64,000 bases of DNA from positions 591,495 through 655,494 of the forward strand of contig JAJVDF010000018.1 of the NCBI GenBank assembly GCA_022410635.1. The letters are read 5' to 3'. A program made the position numbers and the translations under genes. Shown piece by piece: positions 33,463 to 44,993 of this stretch; the first letter of the stretch is position 1; each line of letters starts with the position of its first letter. The notes beneath the pieces are model-generated. The model saw only the letters and a program-made list of their open reading frames with translations. It had not been told where the DNA came from and searched no databases. The DNA comes from Tretioscincus oriximinensis (lineage: Eukaryota; Chordata; Lepidosauria; Squamata; Gymnophthalmidae).

Positions 33463-33885
33463 GATAGGGTAAATAGAGAAAAATGTTTTCTCTATCACAC
33501 AACACTAGGACCAGAGGGCACTCCTTAAAACTGTTGGGTAGAAAAGTGAGATAGTTTCAAGACAGGACTAGACAGGTTTATGGACACCAAGTGTATAAAT
33601 GGGTACTAGGATGGATGTCTGGATGCTGAGATAGACAGGGTGAATAGAGAAAAAAATGTTTTCTCTAACACACAACACAAGGACCAGAGGGCACTCCTTA
33701 AAACTGTTGGGTAGAAAAGTGAGAACAGATAATGGAAAGTATTTTTTCACCCAGAGGGTCATCGACCTGTGGAATTTACTTCCTGAAGAGGTATTGGTAG
33801 CTAACAGCTTGGATAGTTTCAAGACAGGACTAGACAGGTTTATGGACACCAAGGGTATAAATGGATATTAGAATGGATGTCTGGA
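33463..33885. repeat. Local inexact duplication inside L3
   Basis: 33463-33627 and 33634-33885 both run from 'GATAGGGTAAATAGAGAAAA' / 'GACAGGGTGAATAGAGAAAA' to 'GGATGGATGTCTGGAT'. The first copy lacks about 91 bp (equivalent to 33722-33813). Several substitutions separate the copies, so unlike the 487-bp repeat this one looks like a real or older event, or two different L3 copies joined. Confidence 0.7.
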
Positions 33886-34068
33886 TATTGCCTCCGGGAT
33901 GGATCAACAGACAGGATTCCTGAAATACCATTTGCAGGGAGTCATGAACAGGTGCATATTTTGCTTTCCTCTGTTTGGTCTGCCCAGGTGGGCCTCTGTG
34001 TGAGACAGAATGCTGCACTTGATGGGCTGTGGCCTTATCCATTATGGCTCTTCTAATGTTCTTATGTT

Positions 34069-34227
34069 CACAACTGACACCCTGTGATGAGATGGGGCTG
34101 AGAGGGTACTAAAGAACTGTGATTGCCCCAAGGTCACCCATCTAGCTTTTATGGAGGAATGTAGAATTGAACCGGGAGACTACCAGATAAGAATCCAACA
34201 TGCTAACCACTACACCAAACCGGCTCT
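34069..34227 (-). mobile_element. SINE A, minus strand, abutting the L3 3' end
   Basis: Box B is clear on the minus strand (plus-strand AGAATTGAACC, 34163-34173), and the head 'CACTACACCAAACCGGCTCT' ends at 34227. The body starts 'CACAACTGACACCCTGTGAT' immediately after the L3 terminal repeat. The L2-type tail expected on the low-coordinate side is absent, so L3 may have inserted into this SINE, or a deletion removed the tail. Confidence 0.8.
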
Positions 34228-35039
34228 ATTAAAACAAATAGACCTGATAGAATAGTATTGAATGGAAATAATTTTATTAATCTTGTTTGATCCCATAACG
34301 ATTAGAAAATGTTATATTAGTTAAATGAAATGTTGATTCATCTGTCTGCTTATTTCATCTTAAATATATGTAATTATCTAGTTGACTTGTAAAGAAATAT
34401 TGTAGATGNTCTTTGTTTTAGGGTGATAGAAGAATTTTCAAAGTACATAGAAGTGTGTTCTTATTTTATATTTAAAATATTCATATTTATATTGCATGAA
34501 TTTAAATGTGTTTTATCTGCATTTCTTACATAGAATATTTTGCACAAATGTGTATTTAAATAAAATGTGTATATTAGAAATTATACTGAAAATGTATATA
34601 CACATTTTTCATTTGCAAAAATAAGGAAATATACAATCTGAGAGTGAGTCTCAACTGATTAAAAGTTCTATGTTTGAAACAATTAAAACAGGAGATATAT
34701 TGCTAAAAAAGTAAGCAAGTTGGACCTCATTGTCATCCATAATTCTGAATATGCTTGCTGAAACAAATGACATTTATCAACAGCTGTCCTGGATATATAT
34801 AACCATTGTAGCTGCAGGGGAGCAAAAAAAGAAAGAGATTTGCCATGAACCTAAAGTGTTATTCAGCCCATCCCAGTTTGTCTAAGAGATAAAGGACCAA
34901 ATCATGCTACATTGAAGCAAATTAGACTACTGTGATTTGTTATGCATGGAGTTTCCCTTGAAGATGATACACAGCTAGATCGTTCTGAACACATATTCAG
35001 CCCTTAAAGTGTAACATCAGTTACTATTTTACTTCAGGA
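34228..35039. other. No identifiable feature
   Basis: AT-rich sequence without a recognised repeat or coding frame. Confidence 0.45.
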
Positions 35040-35139
35040 ACCAATCTTTAATTTTTACTTTGATTTTTAAAGTCCTAAATGACTTGGCACCCAAGTTACT
35101 TAGAGGACTGACTTCTTCCCATAGAGTAGACATAGTAGA

Positions 35140-35240
35140 ACCATATAGCCATGTGGGTCCAGAAAAAGCTAACATGGGGTTTTGTAGCATTATAGAGTCT
35201 AACAAGAAATAAGATAGGCGGCACGATCTTGAGTACTATA
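35140..35240 (-). repeat. R1 half-element inside the L2 fragment
   Basis: 'ATAGCCATGTGGGTCCAGAA' and 'GTAGCATTATAGAGTCTAAC' followed by 'AAGAAATAAGATAGGCGGCA' reproduce, in diverged form, the reverse-complement half of R1 (compare 21290-21360). L2 sequence lies on both sides, so the repeat was inserted into the LINE. Confidence 0.55.
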
Positions 35241-35283
35241 GGACTTCCTTGCTATATTCTCCTATATTATACACAAATAATAT

Positions 35284-35313
35284 CAAGAAAGAAAGAAAGA
35301 AAAGAAAGAAAGT
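35284..35313. repeat. (GAAA)n microsatellite
   Basis: About seven GAAA units with one interruption. Confidence 0.85.
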
Positions 35314-35458
35314 AGTTTTTCTGTGGTTTCCCGCAACTTCCCTCTAACAATAAGTCAAAAACACTTGGTGTTTTTCAACACCTATTGAAAACCCAGCTTA
35401 TTCACCCAATTTTTGATTATTAATATTCCTTTCTATGCTCTTGCTTCCCCCCTTTCCA

Positions 35459-35462
35459 ATAT

Positions 35463-35501
<39 letters not shown>

Positions 35502-35650
35502 TTCACATTTCTATACCACCTTATTCCTGAAGGTCTCAGGGCAGTTGACAATAAAAATTCAGTTGGAACATATTAAAAACAGCCACATCTCAAAGTAGGG
35601 AAGGAAGAGCAGTTTTCTCAGCAAAAGGCCAGGTCAAAGAGGTGGCACCC
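35459..35650 (-). mobile_element. L2-tailed element, second type
   Basis: Eleven or so ATTT units (35459-35503), then the reverse-complement L2-like end ('ACCACCTTATTCCTGAAGGT' and 'CTCAGGGCAG'). The body, 'AAAAACAGCCACATCTCAAA' and 'AGCAGTTTTCTCAGCAAAAG' then 'GGCCAGGTCAAAG', is shared with 47080-47250. The body differs from SINE A, so this is either L2 3' untranslated sequence or another SINE family with the same tail. Confidence 0.65.
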
Positions 35651-35936
35651 TGGTACCTAGGCAAATAGGTATACAAAAATATATTGAATGAATGAATGAA
35701 TAAGATCAGGGTGGGTCATAAATTGTTAAATATGTGGTGAAGAAAATGAATGTTTCAGAATCTTTAAAGATCTCAAATTTCTGCTGCAGCTCACTCTGTA
35801 GTAAAAGAAAAACCTGGAACTCTTACTTCTTTTAGATTCTGCTTCCAGCTTGGAGAGTCCGGCAGAATGCCTATAAATGCCTATTGCATGGAGTTGGATG
35901 CATGTAAAAAATGGGAATGTTCTTGGAAGCACTCTA

Positions 35937-36241
35937 AAGAAGAAGAACTGAAGAAGAACTGGATTCTTATACCCCACTTTTCTCATCTTTCAAAAGGTGT
36001 CAAAGCAGCTTACAAGTATATTTTGTTCAAAGACTTACATTCTATCTTTCCCACCAGGCTGTGTTGGTTCCCATTTAGCAGTCAGTTGCAATTTCTTGCA
36101 ATTCCTGCTTTGGAATAGCTGTGTTGGCTAGAGCTACAGACTAGAAGGTGCTTAACCTTCCCCACGCCTGACAAAGGGCTTTGAAACCCGATCTCCCAGA
36201 TGAGAGACCATTTCTTTAGCAACCGATCCATTTGTGCCTGC
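35937..36241 (-). mobile_element. tRNA-derived SINE, second family (SINE B)
   Basis: On the minus strand the head has 'GATCGGTTGCTAAAGAAATG' (box A region) and 'GGGAGATCGGGTTTCAAAGC' (box B-like). The body contains 'GGCTAACACAG' and a stretch equivalent to 'GAATTGCAAGAAATTGCAAC'. The tail ends in 'CAGTTCTTCTTCAGTTCTTC', a CTT-rich end unlike the AAAT tail of SINE A. Further copies are at 38540-38820 and 61771-62085. Confidence 0.75.
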
Positions 36242-37764
36242 ACTATGGTCTTAAGATGAACTAGATGGGGTATGATGCAATCCAGCAGGGTCACTTTTAT
36301 ATTCACTATGCATGCAAAGCACAGTGCAAGGAATGCGTCAATGGATTCAGAAATGACAAAATCTTGGTAAGATAACCTAAAATAATATAAGTGTCAGAAT
36401 TTTATCTCTGCATTGAGCAGAGTCTGGAAAGCAGTCTGGAAAGTAGAGTCAAAGCCTGAGTCCCCAGGGAGAAGGAGAGCACTATAGGCAGCAGCATAGT
36501 GACCACAAGCTGATAGTGGAATGAAAATGTTCACTTTCATTGAGTGCTGCATAGCTGCGCACTATGCACAGCCTCTATTTTCATGCTCTGCACATAATCA
36601 TGATGGTCACACCTAGTGGGCAGCTTGTTCTCCAATTTGTTGTAGCAGAAAAAAAGAATCCTTAGAGTACTCTGAAAGTTATTTTTCCCATTATCATTTG
36701 TAATACAGCATCAAGGCTTTATTGAGGAGAACGTAGCAGTTTTCCCATAGTTCTTCCATTCCTCTAAAAATATCTGAAAACTCATACAAGGTTCACATCT
36801 GGGCTCCAAATGCTAGGAATGAAAGTTTCTTGCTCAGAACCCCCGAAGAACCCATTTTAACTGTGTGCTTTGGTGCATCACAGAAATAGGTCCTTTAATC
36901 TCCAATATGGAGGTGTGTCTTTTGTACATTGCTGTGTTGCAGACCAAGGACCTGTTTAATTACATCTGCAGCGATCTGGATTATAGGGCTTTTGTTGGGG
37001 ATCATGCTCTATTATGTATGTATAAAAGAGACTAATGGTGGGCAGGGCCTTTGTATTGTGCCCTAAAGTAAAAAAAAACACCTTATTATACTTGCTGGTA
37101 AAGATTACCAGCAATTGCGGAAAGAACCATGGAATTCTGACTGCATGATATTGGAATCTAAAAAAGAATAAGTAGTATTTTGGCGTTCAGAATACCTCAA
37201 ATTTTCACCTTTAATGCCTTAAGAGGCAAAAAGTACCGAGCTAACACTAATAAGGAGCAGGGTATAATCTTTGCTGATAAATGATAAGTTAGGGGAAAAG
37301 GCCTTGATGTGTTATAGTCTTCAGTTTATTTGCTGTTAGAAGTTCAGAGAAAGTTATAACTCTTCTCTGATTAATACACATCATTTAGTTGCTTTACTAT
37401 ACAAATACTTCAGAAGATCTTTTTAATGCGTACCATAGATCTTCAGTGTATTTCCCTTTGAAGGAGATTTCCAACATGCTGACAAATTAATTTGAGTCTT
37501 TTGAGCTTCTTGCAGCTTGTGACAGGGGATTTTTTTCCTAAAAGAAATACAACTGTTGTATCTTCTCTGTATTTACACTTCTAAGAAACATTTGGATTTC
37601 ATTTGTCATAGTACACTTTTTCATGTGAAACTGGAGAAGATAATTCTCAATATTTCATTAAAATGTGATTTTAATTTTAAGGCAATTGCCAACTTTGAGG
37701 AAAGGTAGAAGTATGTATTTGTTATATCATATATGAGTTTTGATGCCATTCATAATTCTAAATG
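36242..37764. other. No identifiable feature
   Basis: About 1.5 kb of mixed composition. No repeat family, coding frame or clear regulatory structure recognised. Confidence 0.45.
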
Positions 37765-38036
37765 AGGTGGTGATAGCTAGCAGCCTGAATAGGATAGGAT
37801 TAGACCAATTCATGGAAACCAAGGGTATAAATAGCTATTAGGATGGTTCTCTTGATACTGTTTCTGGGATAGAGCAGCAGGCAGTATTCCTGAAATACCA
37901 TTTGCAAGTAGTTGGGAACAGGTGAAAGTTTTGTCTTCTGCTTTAGACTGCCCAGATGCAACCGGTAGGTCACTGTGTGAGATAGAATGCTGAACTAGAT
38001 GGGCTTTGGCATGATTCAGTACGGCTGTTCTTATGT
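37765..38036 (+). mobile_element. L3-type CR1 LINE 3'-end fragment
   Basis: It begins within the C-terminal coding end ('GAGGTGGTGATAGCTAGCAG', equivalent to 'EEVVLAGSLDSF') and runs through 'ACCAAGGGTATAAATAGCTA', 'TTCCTGAAATACCATTTGCA' and 'AACTAGATGGGCTTTGGCAT' to the tip 'GCTGTTCTTATGTTTATA'. The terminal repeat is reduced to about one unit. Confidence 0.85.
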
Positions 38037-38539
38037 TTATACCTGGCATCTTGTGTAAATTTTAGAAAACATAGAAGTACAGTGATTTGGATTTGCATGT
38101 TTCTTAAAGGTACATGGCTTTCATTCATGACCATATGATCAAGTTCACATTCTGTCTACTTGAAAGTCCAAGGTTGCATATATTATAGACATTATCATGC
38201 TGCTGAATTACAGCTGGAATTATTCCCTTATGTTTTGGTCAGACTGTTGTGAAGTTACATGATCATCCTACTAAGTTAAATGTTATTGAAATAATATTGA
38301 GAAGAAGGGAAGAAGGAGAAAGAATAAAAAGGATACATATCTTAACAGATGTTGTATTTAGTAACTTGTATAGATCAATGCAATGATGAAAAATGGATCT
38401 CCCTAATCTTCCTTAGGAAATCTTTGACCAGACACCATGTCACTGAATTTACTTCCTTTTACATCCCAAAATGAGTCTTGTATTATGTTTGTGTGGAGGA
38501 AGCTGAGAAATGAGACTGGTTACTGTGTAATCCAAATTT
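38037..38539. other. No identifiable feature
   Basis: No repeat or gene recognised between the L3 and SINE B copies. Confidence 0.45.
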
Positions 38540-38820
38540 TAAAAGAACTGGGTTTTTATATCTCGCTTTTCTTATCGAAAGGGATTCAAAACCGCTTACA
38601 AGCTATTTTTCACCTGAAGGTTTACATTCTATCTTCCCTATCATATTGTGACAGTATCTATTCATCTATTTGCAATTGCTTGCTTTTGAACAGCTGAGTT
38701 AGCTGAAGCTAAGGCCAGTAGAGGGCAATCACCCCTCTCCTCGTCAGACACATGTGCTTCGAATGCAGACCTCTCTGTTGAAAGGCCATTGTTCTTAACC
38801 TTTGTGCCACTGTGCCTCAC
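38540..38820 (-). mobile_element. SINE B copy, diverged
   Basis: Collinear with 35937-36241: 'AAAGAACTGGGTTTTTATAT', 'AAACCGCTTACAAGCTATTT', 'TTACATTCTATCTTCCCTAT', 'GAACAGCTGAGTTAGCTGAA' and 'TTGTGCCACTGTGCCTCA' at the tRNA-like end. It is more decayed in box B. An overlapping 86-codon plus-strand frame is not a gene. Confidence 0.7.
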
Positions 38821-40299
38821 TATTCCACATTGTTGGTATGTGAATTCACATTAGATGTGTTTTTACAGCTTCCTAGAACAGATTACTATTAGAGCACATT
38901 AATCTGCCCTGCATGTGTAATAAGGCCACTAAAAATGTAGCGGCAAGTCTGCATGATGAAGTGGATGTGATGTTGTAGTAGTTTGGGTTCAGAGTGATTT
39001 TGAAGTGATTTCTAAGCTCCCTTCCAAGGTAGATAGGGAGCTGTCCTTAAAGATAATGTTGAATACTGAAGGCAGTTTCGAAGGGAACTGCAGAGCTGTC
39101 CACAAAATAGTGCTGAAATGAATGGAGTGCTGCATAAATTTACAGCAACTTCCTGTGTATCAACAGTTTTATGTTTACCTTCTAGCACACATGATCCACT
39201 TCTGATGTGAATCAAGCTGCTTTCTAGAAATGTGTGTGACTGCAACTAATTCACATCACACAAATGCACATTAAGGGATTTAAGGCAGTATGTGCAAATT
39301 GGATTTATGACAGGACTGCCTGTATTTGCTTTAGCTGATACTTAATTCTAAACATCATCCATTTTTATGTCTTCTTTTATTCATATTATTTTATTAATTC
39401 TTAGGTACAAAAGCCCCCCCTCTCCATTCCAGAATTAAAAGGGAGAAAGAAATAAAAATTGAACTGTGCTCGAGAAACCCTAAATAGTGGCGTTACAAAT
39501 TCTTTCCACATTTTTATTTTCCACTACACAAACATTTTTATTGTGTCATTTTTCCTTTTGTTTCTATAATCCAGATACCTTGAGTTAAGAGAATAAGCCT
39601 GGAAAAAACAGCATACCTACCAAACCTTTCTCCAGAAAGTAGTTCTGGCATATTGAAGGGAAGGGCTGACATGAGGAAATATTTGGTAACAACATTTATT
39701 ATGCTTTATTTGACCCTTTCTCCCAGGCACTCAGTCATGTGAATTCTCTTTTCCTACTCTGTTTTTCTACTACTGAATTGTAAAGCCAGTGTAGTGCTTT
39801 TGATCACATTCTCATCTCCAGCTTTGCTGCCTGCTTGCAGTGTGCAGAAAAAGTGGAGTAATCAATATCAAGCACAATAAAGGAAACCTTAAGTAGATAC
39901 CAAGGCTAAATCTAAAATATGTGTCCAAATATATGAATGCTTTCTTCTAATTTAATATGTTTTAAGTCAACCCCTTTCAATTAGCTCTACTAAACCAAGA
40001 TAGGCAGTCCAAGCCAACTACAGCCTAGCAGCTAATACTTCCTTTCTGGAAGCTGTACAACTGCAGATGTTCTTGCATGAAACTATCTGGACCCATTTCA
40101 ATCTGGGATCAGGCCTACATTTGGATTGGAATCAGTCTTAACAAATTGGATGATCCCTTGAAGGAGAGAAGCAGAGGAAGTACAAGTCCTATGCATGATA
40201 CTGTTCATCACAGTAATCTGCTGGATCACTTATGTGAATTGGGAATGTGCTAAAGGAATTTTGTTCCTCCCTTTAAGAATAGTTTTAGAGAATAACTCG
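38821..40299. other. No identifiable feature
   Basis: About 1.5 kb without recognised repeats or coding frames; a C-run near 39413 is the only homopolymer of note. Confidence 0.45.
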
Positions 40300-40925
40300 G
40301 TGTCCTGGAGTCATCTTTGTTGGAGGCCTACATGATTTCTCTGCTTAGCATTGTATATTGCCAAGTTCAACTGTCATTCCAAGTATGTCCATACATGGAC
40401 AGAGATAGCGTTCTGTTAGATTATTGTAATCTGTGTGAGGCTGCCCTTGTACTTGCTCTGAAACATGCAACTACTGTAATACAAAATGTGGCAGCCACAT
40501 TATAAATTTGATTCCTCTGTATTTAGAACTGTGAATTCATTAAGATCTTCAGAAAAAGTACTGTCGTGGCTAATACAAATTACTGAATGCCATCTTGAGA
40601 CTACCTGCAATTGGACCTTCTCTGTGGTGATATCTGCCTTCTGGAACAATTTCCCATCTGATGATCATCAGCTACTTTTACAATTTTGTAGCCTAAATCT
40701 TTCCTTTTTTGTCTTGATTTTAACATTCTGTATAATTATTTGCTTGTTCACCCAGGCTTTTGATTCCCTCTGCAGGAAGGGAGAGTGGGTTAAAAGGTGT
40801 AGGGAGGGAAGGTGGGAGGATATGGATTTTTTAAAACTTTTTAGGAATGTGTTGTTTTGTGTTGTTATTTTTTTTTTTTGTTGGTGAAGGGCAGGATATA
40901 AATAATTTTAAATAAATAAATAAAA
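40300..40925 (+). pseudogene. L2 LINE ORF2 C-terminus and 3' end
   Basis: An L2 ORF2 end is readable across frames: 'VLESSLLEAYMISLLSIVYC' (40303-40362), 'DRDSVLLDYCN' (40399-40431, family pattern LDYCNALxxGLP), 'IQNVAATL' (family VQNAAARL), 'ECHLETTCNWTFSVVISAFW' (family FSVxAPxLWN) and 'CLFTQAFDSL'. It ends in 'GGCAGGATATAAATAATTTT' and (AAAT)n at 40905-40925, a diverged L2 tail. L2 encodes a reverse transcriptase; only the region after the RT core is present. Frameshifts disrupt it. Confidence 0.78.
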
Positions 40926-41488
40926 TAATAACAATGATGGCCTGCTGGGGAACAAAAAGCTTTTACTTTTGAGAAATTGTTTAGGATGAATGAAGCACTC
41001 ACATAAGCAACCAAATTCCTTTTTTTGGCTTTGTTTAGGAAAGATTGATTAAACTACTTCATTAAGCAAATATTGCTGAGCTACAAGGATATTTGATTTT
41101 CAGATGTGAATAGTTGTTGATATTGATGAATGTCTAAAGAAGAAATAAGGCGAAAGATTTAATATTAAGGCTTTTGCTTTCTTTATCATTTTTACATTTT
41201 GCTAGTGAGAATGGGACTGTCATGATTATGAAATATGCCTCATTGCATTATTGTATAAAATTGACTGCTGAAATGATAGCTTGCCTTAAATAGCTACTTA
41301 GTTTCCAAATATGGCTTAGTTTGATGTGGATCTGAAGAAAACATTATTATAAAGTGGAACTACACTATTTTTACAGTTTAAAGTTGTTTTGATTATGTAT
41401 GATTGATGCTCTCTTGAGCCACACATTCGGCAGTATGAGGCGGCTCTTCTAAGTGGCTAGCTTTGCGGGACATAGGATTGAGATCCTT
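40926..41488. other. No identifiable feature
   Basis: AT-rich sequence, nothing recognised. Confidence 0.45.
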
Positions 41489-41815
41489 CATATGAATATA
41501 AGAAAAATCCTGTTGAGTTGGCCCAGAGCCCATCTAGTTCTGTGACCTACAAATTGCACCTGAGTTCCGTCAAGCAAAAGAAGTACAAAAACCTTTACCT
41601 GTTCTTAACTCCCTGCAATGGGAATTTCAGTTGTTCAACCCCAGAAGCAGCATCAAGATGTCTATCCTAGTAGCTGTTGATACACTTGGCATCCATGAAT
41701 TTGTCTAATCGTATCTTAAAACTATCTAGGCTGTTAGCTGCCACAACCTCTTCTGGATGTAAATTCCATAGGCCACTTGGTGAAAAAAAATATTTTCCCT
41801 TGTCTGTTCTTCATG
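41489..41815 (-). mobile_element. L3-type CR1 LINE 3'-end fragment
   Basis: Landmarks on the plus strand: 'GAATATAAGAAAAATCCTGT' (decayed terminal repeat and start), 'GCCCATCTAGTTCTGTGACC', 'CCCTGCAATGGGAATTTCAG', 'TTGGCATCCATGAATTTGTC' and 'AAACTATCTAGGCTGTTAGC', then the reverse complement of 'TQRVIDLWNLLPEEV' coding sequence. Deleted and diverged, no frame. Confidence 0.8.
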
Positions 41816-42999
41816 TGCTACTGTGTTATCTATCATATTCTGCCCCTTTATCTTTTGATTATCTAACAGGCAGTTGATACCTACAATGCATTTTGAACAT
41901 AAAGCATTTTAATTTAATATTTGGTTNTGTCTTTTCCTTTGCTGCTTTGAAAAGTGGCAAAGACACTACTCAAAGGTTGTGCTCACACATGGTAAAGGGC
42001 AGGGTGAATTTGAAACTCAAGAGACATATGCAAAATACAAAAATACACTTCTGATTATGAAACTTTTCAACAAATGCATAATAATATCTATCAGGGTGGT
42101 GGTAGACTCATTGTGTGGGGAAAAGAGCCACAAAGCTCCCATAATGTTGAAATAACTTCTATTGCTAGCCAACCAATCAAGAATATAAACTCTCAGTTTG
42201 TGGCAGCCAGTTAGTGGAAAGGACAGAAGGAAGAGGGATTTTTCAAGGTAGGATTTTAGGCACTAATTGTTAAAATTTCTGGCACAGGATTTTTTAATGT
42301 ATCTACAGATGAGTCAATCCTTTCAAAAAAGATTATTCAAAATAAAGTATTTGTGAACTCATTGCTTTTATGTACCAAGGGACTGTTGTTGAGGAAATAC
42401 ATTTTATTTTGAGCCTGCTGGTCAAGCCACAGAAATTCTTCCAATAACTTTTGAACAGGCTATGGCAAAAGGTCATGAAAAAGGGGAAGGGGGAAGATTG
42501 AGATTTATCCATGGATTACATGAGTAATGAAATATATCAANAAGCAGGAAATGGAAAAGTAGGAAACGTCCGGCATATTGCACTGTATGATGAATGGGCT
42601 GAAACACAAGACAAAATTATTTCAGAGAGCTTATGGAGAGTTCTGAAAGCAAAGAACATAATGATATGCTGAGGTTTACTTTTGTCATCTGTCTAGAGAA
42701 ATTCACTGACTGCTTGAAAAAGGCCTCACTCAGATACTGTGTTTGTTGGAGGGTTTGTAACTTTATTTTGATTTGATAATCTGATTCAAGCTATGAGGCA
42801 CTTATAATAAATTATTTCTTTTTCAGTAAAAGTTTTTAAAATATCTGTGTGATGATGAATTATGATGTTAATACTGTTTGTATTTCAAATTCCTGCTTCT
42901 TTAATATTTGTTTAGCATTCAAGTGCAGAATTTTGAAAATGTCATAATATATAAGAAAAATATACAAGCCTGTGCAGGAATGCTGATTGTCAGTAACTG
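41816..42999. other. No identifiable feature
   Basis: AT-rich sequence with two single N bases. No recognised family. Confidence 0.45.
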
Positions 43000-44290
43000 A
43001 TAAAGGGTTAGGATCAAAAGAGTTTAGGTACTAGGGACAGGTCAGGGAATTTGATTAAAAGATAGGCATTAATTCCGATGGTTGAGTGAATAAAAGGTTT
43101 TATTAGTAATAATTTATATACATAACTATCATTAACCATAATTATTTACATATATATTATGTATTGTCCTGAATCAATTGTCCTGGAACAATTTTCATAC
43201 TTTTTCTTCATATTTTTCATCTCTCTATACACAACTATCATGTTCGTAAACTCTGTATTAAACTCTGGCTTCCCATACATTATCTTAATGCTAAACTAAA
43301 GATTTTGCTTTAAGATGACATTGAGGGTGTGATCTAATTGTTAGAAGAGTTTTTCAGTATTACATAAATATAGAATTAATAATTATATTGTTCATTGATA
43401 GTCTAATGCTAAAACGAAATTATGTTTCGATGCTTATGTTTTAGTTAATACATTTCATTTCTATAACAAACTTATATTTACATAATTCTCAACTAAACAT
43501 TTATTTACATGCTTTCTTCTTCCTTTCTTCCATCTTCATTCCAACTCCTATCCTCTCCCCTTCCTTCCTCTCTATACTTCTTCCCTATAACTTTCACATA
43601 TCATATCCATCTTTGAATTATTTGCTTGCCAGGAAAATTTAGTTGTCTCAATAGAATGTTGCTAATAGTGATGATCATATATTATCGTGTTTTGCACATT
43701 GTCTTCTATACCTTTCCTGAATTCTGTAATTGCATCATTAATTAGTAATTCCCAAAGAATTTTATACTGTGCTTCTATTAGTGAGTTATCAAGCGTTTTC
43801 ACTTTCCTAGTTATAATTGCCTTTGCTTCATACAACATTTTGTCCAATAGTTGTTCTTGATTCTTGTTTAAGTACAGGATTGTAAGTCTTGTAAGATATA
43901 AATTCTTGGAGTTTTTAACGGTAGGTGTTTTTTCTGAATTTCTATTTTTGCCTAGAATTCCGAGGCTCTATCACAGTTGTACCACATATACAGAGGAGTG
44001 TTTATGCATCCTCTTCAGCAGACAATGTTATTCATTTTGGCTATTCGTTTTGGTGTTCTATATCACCTTGGTGTATGATTCTCTTGTTTTTGTTGACATT
44101 CCATACCAGTTTTGTTTGTCTTCCACCATGTTCTGCCACGATTCATCTGTGATTATTTCTCCTATGACCAATTCCCAATTTTGCTTTAATGTACTTGATT
44201 CTGGTATTTCTGACTGTATCATTATAGTGTAGATTGTAAAAACCATGCCTTTTGCTGTTTTATGTGTTTTAATTACCACGTTTTAGTAAT
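43000..44290 (-). pseudogene. L1-type LINE ORF2 C-terminus and 3' region
   Basis: On the minus strand, 44279-44058 reads 'QNWELVIGEIITDESWQNMV' and 'STKTRESYTKVIYRT', followed by 'PKRIAKM' in an adjoining frame, matching the L1 ORF2 pattern '...YRWYLTPxKIAKM'. Further on come 'MWYNCDRASEF' (family H-x-W-W-x-C-x-x-[VI]-x-x-F-W) and 'RIYILQDLQSC'. 43847-43662, in the first frame again, gives 'EAKAIITRKVKTLDNSLIEA' and 'LWELLINDAITEF', a known L1 C-terminal block. Below 43650 the minus strand is purine-rich (43505-43585), like L1 3' untranslated regions. The limit at 43000 is a guess. Multiple stops make it non-functional. Confidence 0.7.
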
Positions 44291-44891
44291 AGTTTATATG
44301 GCAACTCTATCTGCAAAGTTATCAGTTTCATCGTGGAGAAAATTTGAGGCATAAATCAAAGACATGGTCATTTTAATAAAGGTTGCTAAACTAGTATTTC
44401 TTATATTTTATTTCTCCTCTTAATCAGGAGAGGAAATAGCGAAAGGTTAAGTTAATGAGGAGTGGCTGGGTTAGTGAGTGACAAACAGTTTTCATGGATT
44501 GTGAACATATTGATAATTAATTTTTATAGCTACTTACCATTTATATTTTCTGGATAGCTTCCTAGATACATCACTCTATAACTGTCAACAAAAATAGTAA
44601 AAAGTAGCAAAAGATACTCTGTAATAGAGCCAACAGAGATGTTCATAAATCAAATTTAAAAATGATACTCACTTTTTAAAAAAGCTTACTACAGAAGCAA
44701 TTACATAACGGTGCGACTGCCAAAGGCTGGTTTCTTACTAGCCAACTATAACATTTAATGTGACAGGTTCACCCAGAACTTTGACCTCTGAAGAGGCATT
44801 TATGCTGAAGAAGAGATGGTAGATGTTTGTTTACAATACAGTTCGCTTAATATGTTTTCCAAAGCAATATGTGAACTGAGATGCAAACAAC
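44291..44891. other. No identifiable feature
   Basis: AT-rich sequence, nothing recognised. Confidence 0.45.
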
Positions 44892-44993
44892 ATGAAGAAG
44901 TAGAAGTGTCCATGAAAGCTACTTTCTCCTGTTAATCCAAGTGCTACAATCTTGGTGCATTTTCTAAAACTAACATGTCTATTTCTCTGAAAT
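44892..44993 (+). repeat. R1 copy, diverged
   Basis: 'ATGAAGAAGTAGAAGTGTCC' then 'ATGAAAGCTACTTTCTCCTG', 'CAAGTGCTACAATCTTGGTG' and 'CTAACATGTCTATTTCTCTG' follow the R1 order. The stem (GTAGAA/GTCCAT) is no longer complementary, so the hairpin is not maintained in this copy. Confidence 0.65.

Larger units (their letters stand above)
32225..34068 (+). pseudogene. L3-type CR1 LINE, RT to 3' end, rearranged
   Basis: The copy starts in RT ('HQRLLKKLHTHGIRGQTLSW', about 32231-32290) and reaches the true 3' end 'CTAATGTTCTTATGTT' at 34068. Open segments at 32469-32894 and 32956-33528 encode 'WASKWQMQFNLSRFKVMHIG', 'EKDLGVLVDNSMKMPTQC', 'VVRPHLEYCVQFWSPHLK' and 'RLGLFSLERRRLRGDLIEVY'. The FADD active-site block is missing: an internal deletion joins 'EVAK' to the region before 'WASKW'. 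A 487-bp exact tandem repeat (probably an assembly error) and an inexact local duplication inflate its length; true length is probably about 1.36 kb. Not functional. Confidence 0.9.
35040..35440 (+). pseudogene. L2 LINE ORF2 C-terminal fragment, interrupted
   Basis: 35060-35135 translates to a decayed L2 C-terminal block, 'FKVLNDLAPKLLRGLTSS', compared with 'FKALNNLGPKYLKERLLP' in the cleaner copy at 58740. After an R1-like insertion and a GAAA microsatellite the L2 reading resumes at about 35365 with 'FFNTY' and 'KPSLFTQFL', matching the family's 'LKTxLFxxxF'. Frames are broken and the 3' end is not clearly reached. Confidence 0.6.

Noticed and set aside
40486..40887. 133-codon plus-strand frame as a novel gene
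   Set aside because: It contains the L2 block 'WTFSVVISAFW' and 'CLFTQAF', so it is part of the L2 remnant.
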